Assembly: GCA_017433405.1 (NCBI GenBank)
Contig: JAFRHH010000033.1
Coordinates: 1 to 64,000, forward strand
Length of the DNA: 64,000 nucleotides
Source: Clostridia bacterium
GTDB taxonomy: Bacteria; Bacillota; Clostridia; Christensenellales; Aristaeellaceae
Reading direction: 5' to 3'
The translations under genes and the position numbers were made by a program. Shown here in pieces: positions 23,953 through 33,627 of this stretch (the first letter of the stretch is position 1; every line of letters starts with the position of its first letter). The notes under the pieces are model-generated. The model made no database searches. It was not told the DNA's origin and was given only the letters and a program-made list of their open reading frames with translations.

Positions 23953-26022
23953 TCACTCCTTACATTTCTTCATTCCCAGGGTCGTATGCACAATCACCTT
24001 ATCCAGCAGAAGCAGCACCGCCGGCAGAAGCAGCAGCACCACCGCCACCGACCACAGCGCGCCTCGGGCCATCAGGCGGCACATGGAGGAAATAATGTCC
24101 ACGTTGGAATACAGCCCGACGCCGTAGGTCGCGGCGAAGAAGCCGAGGCCGCTGACCAGGATCGACCGGGCCGAGGAGGCCACGGCCTTTTCCACCGCCG
24201 GCCGCGGCGCCAGCCCCGCCACCCGGTTCTGCTTCCACCGGGTCGTCAGCAGGATCGCGTAGTCCACCGTCGCGCCCAGCTGAATCGTTGAAATCAGGAT
24301 TGGCCCGACAAAGGGCAGCGTCGTTCCCGTGAAATACGGAATGCTCAGGTTCGCGGCGATGGCCAGCTCGATGACGGCCACCAGCAGCACCGGCAGCGTA
24401 AGGGAGCGCTGCACCAGCAGGATGATCAGGAAGATGGCCGCCATGGAGATCATCGTGACCACGGTGAAATCCCGGTCCGTGCAGGCGATCAGATCCTTCG
24501 TGCAGGGCGCCTCGCCGATCAGCATGCCGCCCCGGTCATATTTCTTCAGGATCCCGTTCAGGGCATCGATCTGGGCATTGACCTCGTCGGAAGAGATCAC
24601 ATAGGCGCTGTTGACCAGCATCAGCCGATAGCGGTCGCTCTTCACGGCGCCTGTCACCTCCGGCGGCAGGATGCTCTCCGGAATGCCTGCCCCCAGCAGG
24701 GAGTCGATCCCGACGACGTCCTTGACGCCGTCCACCTGCTCCATCTCCCGCGTCATGGCCAGCACCTGTCCCCGGGACACACCGCTGTCCACCAGCAGCA
24801 GGTGGGTGGTCGACATATCGAAGGTTTCCTCCAGTTTCCGGTTCGCCTGCACGGAAGGCAGATCCCGGGGCATCACCCGGCTCATATCGTAATAGACGCC
24901 GATATGGCTGTAGCCGTAGAAAGCGGGCACCGCCAGCACCACCAGCGCCACGCACAGCGCTCCGTAATGCTTCACCACGAACCGGCCGATCCCGGAAACA
25001 TCCGGCAGCAGCGGCCGGTGGGAGGTCTTCGCGATGGCCCTGTCCAGCACCCGGATCACGCAGGGCAGCAGCACCAGCGTGCCCAGCAGCCCCAGTACGA
25101 CGCCCTTGCTCATGACGATACCCAGATCCCGGCCCAGGGTGAAGCTCATGAAGCAGATGCTGATGAAGCCGGCGATGGTGGTCAGGCTCGACCCCAGAAT
25201 CGAGGAGAAGGTCAGGCGAATCGCCTCCGCCATCGCCTCGTCCGCGTCCGGCTTCAGGCTCTTCTGCTCCTGATAGCTGTGCCAGAGGAAAATGGAATAG
25301 TCGAGAGTGACGCCCAGCTGCAGCACCGCGGCCACCGCCTTGGTGATGTAGCTGATCTCGCCGAGGAAGTAGTTGGTGCCCATGTTCCACAGGATGCTGA
25401 CCCCGATGCAGCACAGGAAGATCAGCGGCAGCAGGAAGGAATCCATCGTCACCATCAGGACGACGGCGCACAGGGCTACCGCGATGCCGACATAGATCGC
25501 CTCCTGCTCCTCCACCAGCTTCTTGGTATCCGTGACCACGGCGGACAGCCCGGAGACGAAGCACTTCTCCCCGGCGGTCTTCCGGACCGCGTCGATGGCC
25601 TCCATGGTCTCCTCCGAGGAGGAACCCTCGTCAAAGAACACCGCCGTCAGCATGCAGTCCCCACGGCTGAACCGGGAACGGATCTCCTCCGGCAGAATCT
25701 CCGCGGGCACGGCGCCTTCCGTCGCGGAAGCCCAGCCGAGGACGGAATCCACATGGGGAATCTGCTTCAGCGCGTTTTCCATCTCCCGCTGCTGCGAGGT
25801 CGTCAGTCCCTCGGTCACCAGCAGGGAGAAAGCCCCCTTCCCGAAATCCTTCAGCAGGATCTCCTGGCCCCGGACCGTCTCCAGATCCTGGGGCAGATAG
25901 TACAGCAGATCGTATTTGGTCTTCGTCGCCGCCATTCCCAGTACAGAGGGAACCAGCAGCGCCAGACAGATCAGGATGACCAGCACCCGGTGCCGGATCA
26001 TCCACAGGGTAACTCCTTTCAC
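23953..26022 (-). CDS. MMPL/RND-family membrane exporter
   Basis: A 689-residue transporter with two repeats of one plus five membrane segments and two extracellular loops, typical of Gram-positive MMPL (YdfJ-like) proteins. Seen are GVTLDYSIFLWHSYQE (motif with Asp in the proton relay) in the first half and GATVDYAILLTTRWKQ in the second. Substrates in the family are lipids or hydrophobic drugs. The start is GTG with AAGGGA ahead. A divergent TetR gene with a palindrome over its -35 box suggests TetR control of this operon. Confidence 0.9.
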   Translation of the reverse strand: MKGVTLWMIRHRVLVILICLALLVPSVLGMAATKTKYDLLYYLPQDLETVRGQEILLKDFGKGAFSLLVTEGLTTSQQREMENALKQIPHVDSVLGWASATEGAVPAEILPEEIRSRFSRGDCMLTAVFFDEGSSSEETMEAIDAVRKTAGEKCFVSGLSAVVTDTKKLVEEQEAIYVGIAVALCAVVLMVTMDSFLLPLIFLCCIGVSILWNMGTNYFLGEISYITKAVAAVLQLGVTLDYSIFLWHSYQEQKSLKPDADEAMAEAIRLTFSSILGSSLTTIAGFISICFMSFTLGRDLGIVMSKGVVLGLLGTLVLLPCVIRVLDRAIAKTSHRPLLPDVSGIGRFVVKHYGALCVALVVLAVPAFYGYSHIGVYYDMSRVMPRDLPSVQANRKLEETFDMSTTHLLLVDSGVSRGQVLAMTREMEQVDGVKDVVGIDSLLGAGIPESILPPEVTGAVKSDRYRLMLVNSAYVISSDEVNAQIDALNGILKKYDRGGMLIGEAPCTKDLIACTDRDFTVVTMISMAAIFLIILLVQRSLTLPVLLVAVIELAIAANLSIPYFTGTTLPFVGPILISTIQLGATVDYAILLTTRWKQNRVAGLAPRPAVEKAVASSARSILVSGLGFFAATYGVGLYSNVDIISSMCRLMARGALWSVAVVLLLLPAVLLLLDKVIVHTTLGMKKCKE

Positions 26023-26139
26023 GTCCCTTGCCTCCTTGATTCCACGTTGTTGAACATCCAGCCTTCCCAGGCTGATCCAGTGTCAGCCGCGCGGATGGCA
26101 GGGCGCAGGGCGCCGCCGCCTTCACTTTGCTGAACACTG

Positions 26140-26156
26140 TGTTGACAAACTCAACA
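26140..26156. promoter_or_regulatory. Palindromic operator candidate between exporter and TetR gene
   Basis: TGTTGA-CAAAC-TCAACA is a perfect inverted repeat overlapping the TetR -35 box. Flanking bases extend the symmetry imperfectly (CACTG...CAGTG). It is a candidate autoregulatory TetR site controlling both divergent genes. Confidence 0.55.
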
Positions 26157-26170
26157 GTGCGAATTATAAT
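26142..26170 (+). promoter_or_regulatory. Consensus promoter of the TetR gene
   Basis: TTGACA (26142-26147) and TATAAT (26165-26170), both perfect consensus, 17 bases apart. The transcribed leader is about 215 bases before the TetR ATG, with no other gene seen in it. Confidence 0.85.
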
Positions 26171-26394
26171 CATACCTGTGATCAAAATCAATGATCAATG
26201 TTGACGACATTCGTCGGTTATTCAACGCGGCTTTGATCGTAAAACGGTTATTGAACAGATCGCGCGAAACTGTTGATGACTTCGCCAGGGCTGGTCGGAC
26301 GGGAGCAGGCCGGGCGAAAGCCGGAAGACGCGGGAGCGTCCGCCGGAACAGACGGCACCGCTGAAACAGCCGGGAAGAGGAATGCGGTGAAACC

Positions 26395-27126
26395 ATGAAG
26401 GCGGCAGGAAGGGCGGAAAAGATGAAAACGGCAAAAAGGCCGGAGGCGGTGGAGACCATGGAAGCAGAAGAAAAGGCTGGTTTCCCGGATACGGCGGAAA
26501 AGCCTGTCAGGGCGGATACAGCGGAAAAGCCTGTCAGGGCGGAAACCGGGCGGAAGGAGGACCGCCGGGTGCGGCGGACGAAAAAGCTCCTGAACCAGGC
26601 GCTGACGGAGCTCCTCGAGCGCAAGCAGATTCAGGAGATTACCGTAAAGGAGCTGACGGATCTGGCGGATATGAACCGGGGCACCTTCTATTTATATTAC
26701 CGGGATATCTACGACATGCTGGAAAAGACGGAGGACAGCCTGTTCGACGCCCTGAACGCCATTCTCTCCCAGCATGAAAACGAAGGCATCCATACCAGCG
26801 TACGGCCGATCCTGCTGGATCTGTTCCGGTTCGTTGAGGAAAATCAGGAGATGTGCCGGGTGCTTTTGAGCCCCAACGGGGATATGAATTTTCTGCACCG
26901 GCTCAACGAGGTCATCCGGGAAAAATGCCGCCGCTTCTGGCCGAACCTTCAGGGGGAGCGGGAGGAGGCGGACTATGACTATCATTACAGCTTCGCCGTC
27001 TTCGGCTACGCCGGCCTGGTCCGGGCCTGGGTCAGCCGCGGCTGCCCGGAAAGCGCCGAGTCCATGGCGAGCCTCGCTGCGGACATCACCTTCCACGGCG
27101 TCCTCCCCCGTGCGGAGCGCGGCTGA
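26395..27126 (+). CDS. TetR/AcrR-family regulator with long N-terminal extension
   Basis: A 243-residue regulator. The TetR helix-turn-helix spans about 60-105 ([13 protein letters not shown]...[23 protein letters not shown]), followed by a ligand-binding helical domain. Before it lies an unusual 55-residue extension rich in Ala, Glu and Lys with a direct repeat ([18 protein letters not shown]). It is divergent from the MMPL exporter operon and probably represses it. Downstream in-frame ATGs at about 26422 and 26458 are alternative starts; the AAGAGGAATGCGG upstream slightly favours 26395. Confidence 0.85.
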   Translation: MKAAGRAEKMKTAKRPEAVETMEAEEKAGFPDTAEKPVRADTAEKPVRAETGRKEDRRVRRTKKLLNQALTELLERKQIQEITVKELTDLADMNRGTFYLYYRDIYDMLEKTEDSLFDALNAILSQHENEGIHTSVRPILLDLFRFVEENQEMCRVLLSPNGDMNFLHRLNEVIREKCRRFWPNLQGEREEADYDYHYSFAVFGYAGLVRAWVSRGCPESAESMASLAADITFHGVLPRAERG

Positions 27127-27142
27127 GCCGCTTCCCCGCGGC

Positions 27143-27168
27143 GATTATACTCGCGAACGGAATGGATT
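27143..27168 (-). repeat. Family C repeat, partial copy 3
   Basis: TTATACTCGCGAACGGAATG followed by GATTGCCAA matches one half of the family C unit at 16041-16110. It lies 17 bases after the TetR stop. Confidence 0.5.
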
Positions 27169-27192
27169 GCCAAATCAGAGGATAAACTTTCC

Positions 27193-27221
27193 TTGCCAAA
27201 TCGGCTTTCTCATTGTAAACT
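27193..27221 (+). promoter_or_regulatory. Promoter of uxuA
   Basis: TTGCCA (27193-27198) and TAAACT (27216-27221), 17 bases apart, ending 38 bases before the uxuA ATG. Confidence 0.6.
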
Positions 27222-27259
27222 GTTGCCAGACAGCAAAAAGAAAAGGAGGATCCTCCCCT

Positions 27260-28327
27260 ATGAAAATGACCTTCCGCTGGTATGGCAGCCAGATTGATCC
27301 GATTCCCCTGAAATACGTCAAGCAGATTCCGGGTATGACCGGGCTGATGGGCCTTTTGGACAAGCCCGCCGGCGTGGACTGGCCGGAGGAGGAGTTCGCC
27401 GCCCTGAAAAAGGAAGTCAACGAAGCCGGGCTGGAGATCGAAGTCATCGAGTCCGTTAACGTCCATGAGGATATCAAGATGGGCCTCCCCTCCCGGGAGG
27501 AGTATATCGCCAACTATATCTCCACGATCCGGATGCTGGCCCGTCATGGCGTAAAGGTGATCATCTATAACTTCATGCCCGTCTTCGACTGGCTGCGGAC
27601 GGATCTCGCCCGGGTGATCCCCGAGGACGGCAGCAACAGCCTGTATTTCGACGAGAAGGATCTCGGGGAAATGGGCCCGCTGGAAATCGTCCGGAAAACC
27701 GCGGAGGACAGCAAAGGCTTCACCCTGCCCGGCTGGGAGCCGGAGCGCCTGGCCCTGCTGGAGACGACGCTGAAGCAGTATGAAAGCATCGGGCCGGACG
27801 ATCTGCGGAAGAATTTCAAATATTTCCTGGACGCGGTGATTCCCGTCTGCGAGGAGGTCGGCGTCCGCATGGCCTGCCATCCGGACGATCCCGCCTGGCC
27901 GATCTTCGGTCTGCCCCGGATCACCCACTCCCAGGCCGATTTCGATATCATGGTAAAGCTGCATGACAGCCCCGCCAATACGCTCTGTCTGTGCACCGGT
28001 TCCCTGGGCAGCAATCCCGACAACGATATCCCCGCGATTATCCGACATTTCGGAAAGATGGACCGGATCGGCGCCATGCACGTGCGGAACGTCAAATATC
28101 TGGGCTATCATCATTTCCGGGAGGCGGCCCACCTGTCCAGCACCGGCGACCTGGATCTCTATGAAATCATGAAGGCCATCCACGAAACCTGCCCGGATAC
28201 CTATATCCGGCCGGATCATGGCCGCATGATCTGGGACGAGCAGGGCCGGCCGGGCTACGGCCTGTATGACCGGGCCCTGGGTGCCGCCTATCTCAACGGC
28301 CTCTGGGAAGCCATCTGCAAAGCCTAA
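27260..28327 (+). CDS. uxuA: Mannonate dehydratase
   Basis: A 355-residue UxuA, which dehydrates D-mannonate to 2-keto-3-deoxygluconate in hexuronate breakdown. Diagnostic parts include the opening [32 protein letters not shown] (metal ligands), [14 protein letters not shown] and the late [11 protein letters not shown]. The ribosome-binding site is AAAGGAGGA. Other hexuronate genes (uxaC, uxuB, kdg) are not adjacent, so the pathway must be completed elsewhere. Family B repeats begin immediately at the stop codon. Confidence 0.96.
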   Translation: MKMTFRWYGSQIDPIPLKYVKQIPGMTGLMGLLDKPAGVDWPEEEFAALKKEVNEAGLEIEVIESVNVHEDIKMGLPSREEYIANYISTIRMLARHGVKVIIYNFMPVFDWLRTDLARVIPEDGSNSLYFDEKDLGEMGPLEIVRKTAEDSKGFTLPGWEPERLALLETTLKQYESIGPDDLRKNFKYFLDAVIPVCEEVGVRMACHPDDPAWPIFGLPRITHSQADFDIMVKLHDSPANTLCLCTGSLGSNPDNDIPAIIRHFGKMDRIGAMHVRNVKYLGYHHFREAAHLSSTGDLDLYEIMKAIHETCPDTYIRPDHGRMIWDEQGRPGYGLYDRALGAAYLNGLWEAICKA

Positions 28328-28383
28328 AGACAGGGGGACGTATCTTTTGTCTTGCAAGACAGGGGGACGTATCTACTGTCTTC
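28328..28383. repeat. Family B repeat pair after uxuA
   Basis: Two near-perfect units, each AAGACAGGGGGACGTATC plus TTTTGTCTT or TACTGTCTT, in direct tandem starting at the uxuA stop. A further partial unit (AAGACAGGGAGACGTATC) lies at 28439-28465. Between about 28470 and 28600 is a stem with AAGCACTT/AAGTGCTT ends and no gene. Confidence 0.85.
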
Positions 28384-28600
28384 TCGTGTATGTGCTGGAC
28401 GAGCGTTGCCAAGGCCCCTGCGTCCGGAAACGATAGCGGAAGACAGGGAGACGTATCTAGTAGGACGGTTCCAGCGAACCAATTCCCGGAAAAATAAAGC
28501 ACTTCTGACGAAAGCAACCGTAATCTGTATACTACCCGCAATGAAAACAGTTACGCAGACGAAAGTGCTTGCAACGGCGAAAAAAATGGTTGCGCCACTA

Positions 28601-28629
28601 TTGACTGGAACAACCCCCACGACTATAAT
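28601..28629 (+). promoter_or_regulatory. Promoter of the ribU transcript
   Basis: TTGACT (28601-28606) and TATAAT (28624-28629) with a 17-base spacer, directly before the FMN riboswitch. Confidence 0.85.
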
Positions 28630-28658
28630 ATCCGCGTAACGAACGCGAATCACTGAAA

Positions 28659-28776
28659 GCTTCTTCGGGGTTGGGTGCAATTCCCTACCGGCGGTACAGC
28701 CCGCGAACCGGCCTTCCGGCCGGCCGATTCGGTGAAATTCCGAAGCCGACAGTCACAGTCTGGATGAGAGAAGAAA
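28659..28776 (+). ncRNA. FMN riboswitch (RFN element)
   Basis: The conserved core is present in order: CTTCGGGGTTGGGTG, AATTCCCTACCGGCGGTA, AGCCCGCGA, a variable stem, GATTCGGTGAAATTCCGA, GCCGACAGT and GGATGAGAGAAG. These match the six-stem FMN aptamer. It lies between a strong promoter and ribU, so FMN should switch off riboflavin uptake. Confidence 0.95.
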
Positions 28777-28816
28777 CGGTCAGAGCGATATGCCGGTTTT
28801 TTCCCGGCCGCCCTCC

Positions 28817-28853
28817 CGCCCCTGAAAGCGAAGCAGCTTCAGGGGCGCGTGTC
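28817..28853 (+). terminator. Expression-platform hairpin of the FMN riboswitch
   Basis: CGCCCCTGAA pairs with TTCAGGGGCG around AGCGAAGCAGC. The T-run after it is weak (GTGTCATTT), and the ribU Shine-Dalgarno starts ten bases downstream, so it may act as a terminator or by hiding the ribosome-binding site. Confidence 0.65.
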
Positions 28854-28872
28854 ATTTAAAGGAGGGAAAACC

Positions 28873-29472
28873 ATGAACAAAACCGAAACCCATCCCCATC
28901 GGATCCTCACAGTCGGAAACATGACCCGGATCGCCGTATTGACGGCCGCCGCCTGTATTTTGGACCTGATCCAGATCCCCATCGTCGCCTTCTACAAGCT
29001 GGACTTTGGCAACGTGCCGGTGCTGCTGGGAACCTTTTCCATGGGCACGGTGCCCGGGATCATTATCCTGGCGCTAAAATGCCTCATCGGCCTGATCCAT
29101 ACCTCCAGCATGGGCATCGGCAAGCTGGCGGACTTCATTATGAGCGCGGCGCTGATCATCCCTGCCGGCCTCCTGTATCATCGGAACAAAACGCGGAAGA
29201 CCGCCGTCTGGGGCATGCTGACCGGCACCCTGTGCATGACCGTCGTCGGCGTTCTGGTCAACCTCTGGATCCTGATTCCCTTCTATATGACCGCCTTCCA
29301 CATGGACATGCAGGGCATCCTGAACTACGCCGGGGTCGCCGGCGTGGACGCCCAGTGGAAGCTGCTGCTGATGATCACGGGGCCGTTCAACCTGCTCAAA
29401 GGCCTGCTGCTGAGCCTGGTCACCGGCCTGATCTACAAGCCTCTCAGCCCTCTGCTCCATCAGAAGCTGTAA
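28873..29472 (+). CDS. ribU: Riboflavin ECF transporter S component RibU
   Basis: A 199-residue membrane protein with about six segments, including MTRIAVLTAAACILDLIQIPI, KLDFGNVPVLLGTF and GKLADFIMSAALIIPAG, matching RibU-type S components. It binds riboflavin and uses a shared ECF module encoded elsewhere. Start at 28873 is chosen for AAAGGAGGG seven bases before. The FMN riboswitch directly upstream supports the substrate. It is the only gene of its transcription unit. Confidence 0.93.
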   Translation: MNKTETHPHRILTVGNMTRIAVLTAAACILDLIQIPIVAFYKLDFGNVPVLLGTFSMGTVPGIIILALKCLIGLIHTSSMGIGKLADFIMSAALIIPAGLLYHRNKTRKTAVWGMLTGTLCMTVVGVLVNLWILIPFYMTAFHMDMQGILNYAGVAGVDAQWKLLLMITGPFNLLKGLLLSLVTGLIYKPLSPLLHQKL

Positions 29473-29492
29473 ATCGGAGATCAGAAGCGCTA

Positions 29493-29571
29493 CAAAAAAC
29501 AGTCCTCATGCTCAACGAGGACTGTTCGGTGATCAGCTTCGCGCTTTCTGGCGCGCTTTCATTCAAATAAG
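29493..29571 (+). repeat. Family D repeat, copy 2
   Basis: AAAAAACAGTCCTC...GAGGACTGT hairpin, then AGCTTCGCGCTTTC, GGCGCG and TTCAAATAA, matching 3146-3222 in order. It follows ribU by 20 bases and could terminate its transcript poorly, lacking a T-run. Confidence 0.6.
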
Positions 29572-29573
29572 AA

Positions 29574-29617
29574 AAGACAGAAGATACGTCCCCCTGTCTT
29601 CCCCCCCTGTCTTCCCC
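29574..29617. repeat. Family B repeat
   Basis: AAGACAGAAGATACGTCCCC with a shortened repeated CCCCCTGTCTTC tail, placed in the convergent spacer between ribU and the small minus-strand gene. Confidence 0.8.
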
Positions 29618-29623
29618 CGCGAA

Positions 29624-29680
29624 AAAAGGCTGCAGAGCTGAAAGAAGATCTCTTCCAGGCTCCGCAGCCTTTTTATTTTT
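29624..29680 (-). terminator. Terminator of the 75-residue protein gene
   Basis: AAAAAAGGCTGCAGAGC and GCTCCGCAGCCTTTTTATTTTT form an imperfect stem with A-run on one side and T-run on the other, so it can serve both convergent genes. Confidence 0.75.
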
Positions 29681-29689
29681 CCGACCGGC

Positions 29690-29917
29690 TTACTTCTCCT
29701 GCCAGGTCTTCACCTTGTCGGCCGCCATCCGCTTGATCGTCTCTTCCGGATAGGGGGACTCGCTGCCGCCGAAGCAGTACAGGAAATACTTCCCGCCCTC
29801 GGTCTTGTACAGGGTTTCCTCGTATCCCTTGGGATCACCGAATACACCAAACACCTTCTTCTGGAGCAGTTCGGAAGCATCGGTATCGTAATCTACCTTG
29901 CAGATCGTCTTCTTCAT
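29690..29917 (-). CDS. Small conserved-type protein, unknown function
   Basis: A 75-residue protein (MKKTICKVDYDTDASELL opening, then TLYKTEGGKYFLYCFGG and a helical C-terminus). It has one internal tyrosine-rich beta part and no signal or membrane segment. I recognise no family. The start at 29917 has GGAAGAAAGG upstream; a longer version beginning at 29974 is less likely because its extra residues are all basic and lack a ribosome-binding site. Confidence 0.7.
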   Translation of the reverse strand: MKKTICKVDYDTDASELLQKKVFGVFGDPKGYEETLYKTEGGKYFLYCFGGSESPYPEETIKRMAADKVKTWQEK

Positions 29918-30042
29918 GCCTTTCTTCCTTTCGCGCTCACAGCGCCTCTTCATATTCCCGTGCCCTTTGCACACTTGCTATTATATCATAGGTTTTTTTA
30001 GGATACAATAGCCTTCCATGGTGAAAAATCAACCATATGGAG

Positions 30043-30125
30043 CAATTTAAGGCCCTGCGAAGCGGTTTTTTCTATTCGAAGCCCCCACATCAGGCCCCGC
30101 GAAGCGTTTCCCCATTCGGAGCCCT
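30043..30125. repeat. Two tandem ~42-bp units after the TM1266-family gene
   Basis: GGCCCTGCGAAGCGG...ATTCGAAGCC and GGCCCCGCGAAGCG...ATTCGGAGCC follow each other; each can form a CGAAG/CTTCG-type stem. They touch the stop codon of the minus-strand gene and may be its 3'-end structure. Confidence 0.55.
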
Positions 30126-30369
30126 ACACCCGGGCGTAGGCCGCCTTCGCGGTCACGCCCCCGATCCGGCCAAGGGCCCCGGTCAGGGCGTTGATCACGT
30201 CCCCCGGGGCATCCATGGCCACGCAGATCAGGCTGACCCGCTTCGCCCGGTAGGGAATCCCCATCCGGCCGATGATATGGTTCGCGTAGGCGTGGAGCAG
30301 CTCATTGACCCGGCTAACCGCGTCCTCATCCTCGACGATGACGCTGATCACCGCCACCCGCGTTTCCAT
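30124..30369 (-). CDS. TM1266-family putative regulator
   Basis: An 81-residue ACT-like protein matching the TM1266 family, named as a putative regulator of iron-only hydrogenase systems. The core reads VISVIVEDEDAVSRVNELLH, HIIGRMGIPYR and VINALTGALGRI. In other genomes it often sits beside hydrogenase maturation genes; here it starts five bases after the glutamate dehydrogenase stop and is probably co-transcribed with it. What it binds is not known. The family assignment is firm, the role is not. Confidence 0.85.
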   Translation of the reverse strand: METRVAVISVIVEDEDAVSRVNELLHAYANHIIGRMGIPYRAKRVSLICVAMDAPGDVINALTGALGRIGGVTAKAAYARV

Positions 30370-30373
30370 GGGC

Positions 30374-31807
<1,434 letters not shown>

Positions 31808-31833
31808 CTACCCGGGTGGCTTTTCCTTGTCAA

Positions 31834-33627
31834 TCAGGGGGATTGGATTTCTTCTGTATTTTCCCCGCCTCCGTTTTCCCCGTCCATAAAGTCCACCCGG
31901 ATCCGGATCCATTTTTCCAGATAGCGCAGGGCGCTGTCGAAGTTCGTCCCGGCGGCCGCCGCGGCCTCGGTGGCGGCGCCCCACCGCTCGAAGTTCATGC
32001 CCGCGGAATCCCGGATTTCCTCCGCGTATTCCGCCAGGCTTTTGAGCGCGCGGCCCCCGCCGTCCGCCGTCTCCCCGAGGAGGATCGCCATGGCCGGCCG
32101 GAACCGCTGCTGCCAGAGCAGCCCCGTCTCCCGCCGGAAGGCCTCCTGCCCGTACAGAACCCAGTACAGGTTTCCCGGCCGCCGGCTCTGGGTGGTCATG
32201 TAGTTTCCCCGGGGTTCAAACCCCCGGGAGGTCATATTGCCGAAGGCGAGATCGTAATCCCAGGCCGGCCCGGCGTAGATCAGCGGATCGACGGCGTCCG
32301 AATCCTTGTAGAAATACTGGCTGCCGCCGAGAAAATCAAAATTCTTGCACCATTCCTCCAGCAGGAACTTCAGCGCGAAGGATTCCGCATCCAGGTATTC
32401 CTGCCATCCCTTCCCGGTTTCGGGATGGATCCCGTCCTTCGCCAGCAGGGCCCCCATGGCCTCGTCCACCCGCTCCGCGAGATACTGAACCTCCCGCAGG
32501 CTCGGGCAGGTGGGCTCGATAATCCGGACGCAGAGCCGCCCCTGCGTCTGAAAGCCGGGCTTCGCGGTATTCCCGTACCGGTGATCCTTTTCAATCTTCG
32601 CGATATAGCCGCCCGTCACGTCCTCGGGATCCGCTGGCAGCTCGTATCCCCGGATCTCCGCCAGGTTTCCCCAGGCCTTTCTGAACCGGGGATAGGAGGC
32701 GGGATCCGCCGAAAGCAGCGCCTCGTTTTCCTCCTCCAGGTCCCGGATGCTGACCCGGTTCTTCTTGATCTGAACCTTCTCCGTCAGCAGGTACAGCCCC
32801 TGGTAATCCCCGTTGATCCAAAGATCCGCCTGGGCGCATCTGACGGCGCAGGGAAGGCCGATCTCCCGGGCGGTATCCAGGGCAATCTGGTTCCGCAGGA
32901 GGCTCAGATCCGTATAGTTGGCCAGCAGCACCCAGGTCTTGCCCCCGGGCAGGCCGGCGGGGCCGATCTTCTCCGGTACCTTCAGCTCGAAGGGCTTTTT
33001 CTGGTAGGCGAAGGTGCTGTTTCCCCGGCCCCGGAAGAGGCTGATGCTCCCCCGGTAGCCAAGGCTCCCGTCCGCCTCCCGGACGGTCAGCTGCCCCGCG
33101 TCGATCTTCTCCTCCTGGCTTCGCCGCACGGCGGAAAGCCGCTCCGGGTCCACCGTCAGAAACAGCGCCGGCAGCGGCGATCCCCGTCGGATCACCATCG
33201 TGGCGATGCTTCTTCCCTGCCCGTCCCGGATCAGGGTCTTGCGGTTCAGAAACGCGGTCAGATCCGCCGCTTCCCCCGGCCGGACCTCCGTCCGCTCCTC
33301 GCCGAGAAGCAGCACCTCCTGCCCCGGCATCTCAAGGCTCACCGCCCGAAGATCCCACACCCCCGGCGCGAACAGCGTCTGCACCGAGCCCCGCAGCCGG
33401 CTCCGCACGGCCTCCGGCGATCCGTCAGCCGTCAGGATCAGCGTCCGGTCCGCCTCCGCCCGGGCGCTCCCCCAAAGGCCGGCCAGCCCCTCCGGAAGCC
33501 ACGAAACCGGCAGGATCCCCGCCGCCAGGAGCAGGCCCGCCGCCAGCAGGACGCCCGCCGCCAGGCCCCGTCCTCTCCGCAGAATCCCGTCTTCGGCCCG
33601 GCGCGCCCGAGGCGCCCGTCCCCTCAC
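31834..33627 (-). CDS. CotH kinase family protein, membrane-anchored
   Basis: A 597-residue protein with an N-terminal membrane segment (GLAAGVLLAAGLLLAAGIL), probably a signal anchor. The CotH fold is visible in KTWVLLANYTDLSLLRNQIA, LWINGDYQGLYLLTEKVQI and GPAWDYDLAFGNM, the last holding the metal-binding Asp-x-Asp. CotH is an atypical protein kinase of Bacillus spore coats, but non-sporulation homologues in gut Clostridia, often with cellulosome or cell-surface roles, are common. Its stop overlaps the start region of the ABC gene downstream of it in reverse order (ATGA-type 4-base overlap with the ATPase stop), so it may be co-transcribed. Confidence 0.88.
   Translation of the reverse strand: MRGRAPRARRAEDGILRRGRGLAAGVLLAAGLLLAAGILPVSWLPEGLAGLWGSARAEADRTLILTADGSPEAVRSRLRGSVQTLFAPGVWDLRAVSLEMPGQEVLLLGEERTEVRPGEAADLTAFLNRKTLIRDGQGRSIATMVIRRGSPLPALFLTVDPERLSAVRRSQEEKIDAGQLTVREADGSLGYRGSISLFRGRGNSTFAYQKKPFELKVPEKIGPAGLPGGKTWVLLANYTDLSLLRNQIALDTAREIGLPCAVRCAQADLWINGDYQGLYLLTEKVQIKKNRVSIRDLEEENEALLSADPASYPRFRKAWGNLAEIRGYELPADPEDVTGGYIAKIEKDHRYGNTAKPGFQTQGRLCVRIIEPTCPSLREVQYLAERVDEAMGALLAKDGIHPETGKGWQEYLDAESFALKFLLEEWCKNFDFLGGSQYFYKDSDAVDPLIYAGPAWDYDLAFGNMTSRGFEPRGNYMTTQSRRPGNLYWVLYGQEAFRRETGLLWQQRFRPAMAILLGETADGGGRALKSLAEYAEEIRDSAGMNFERWGAATEAAAAAGTNFDSALRYLEKWIRIRVDFMDGENGGGENTEEIQSP

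Noticed and set aside
31834..33627. Spore-coat role for the CotH protein
   Set aside because: No other sporulation gene is in the window; CotH-fold proteins are common in non-spore contexts, so a coat role is not supported.
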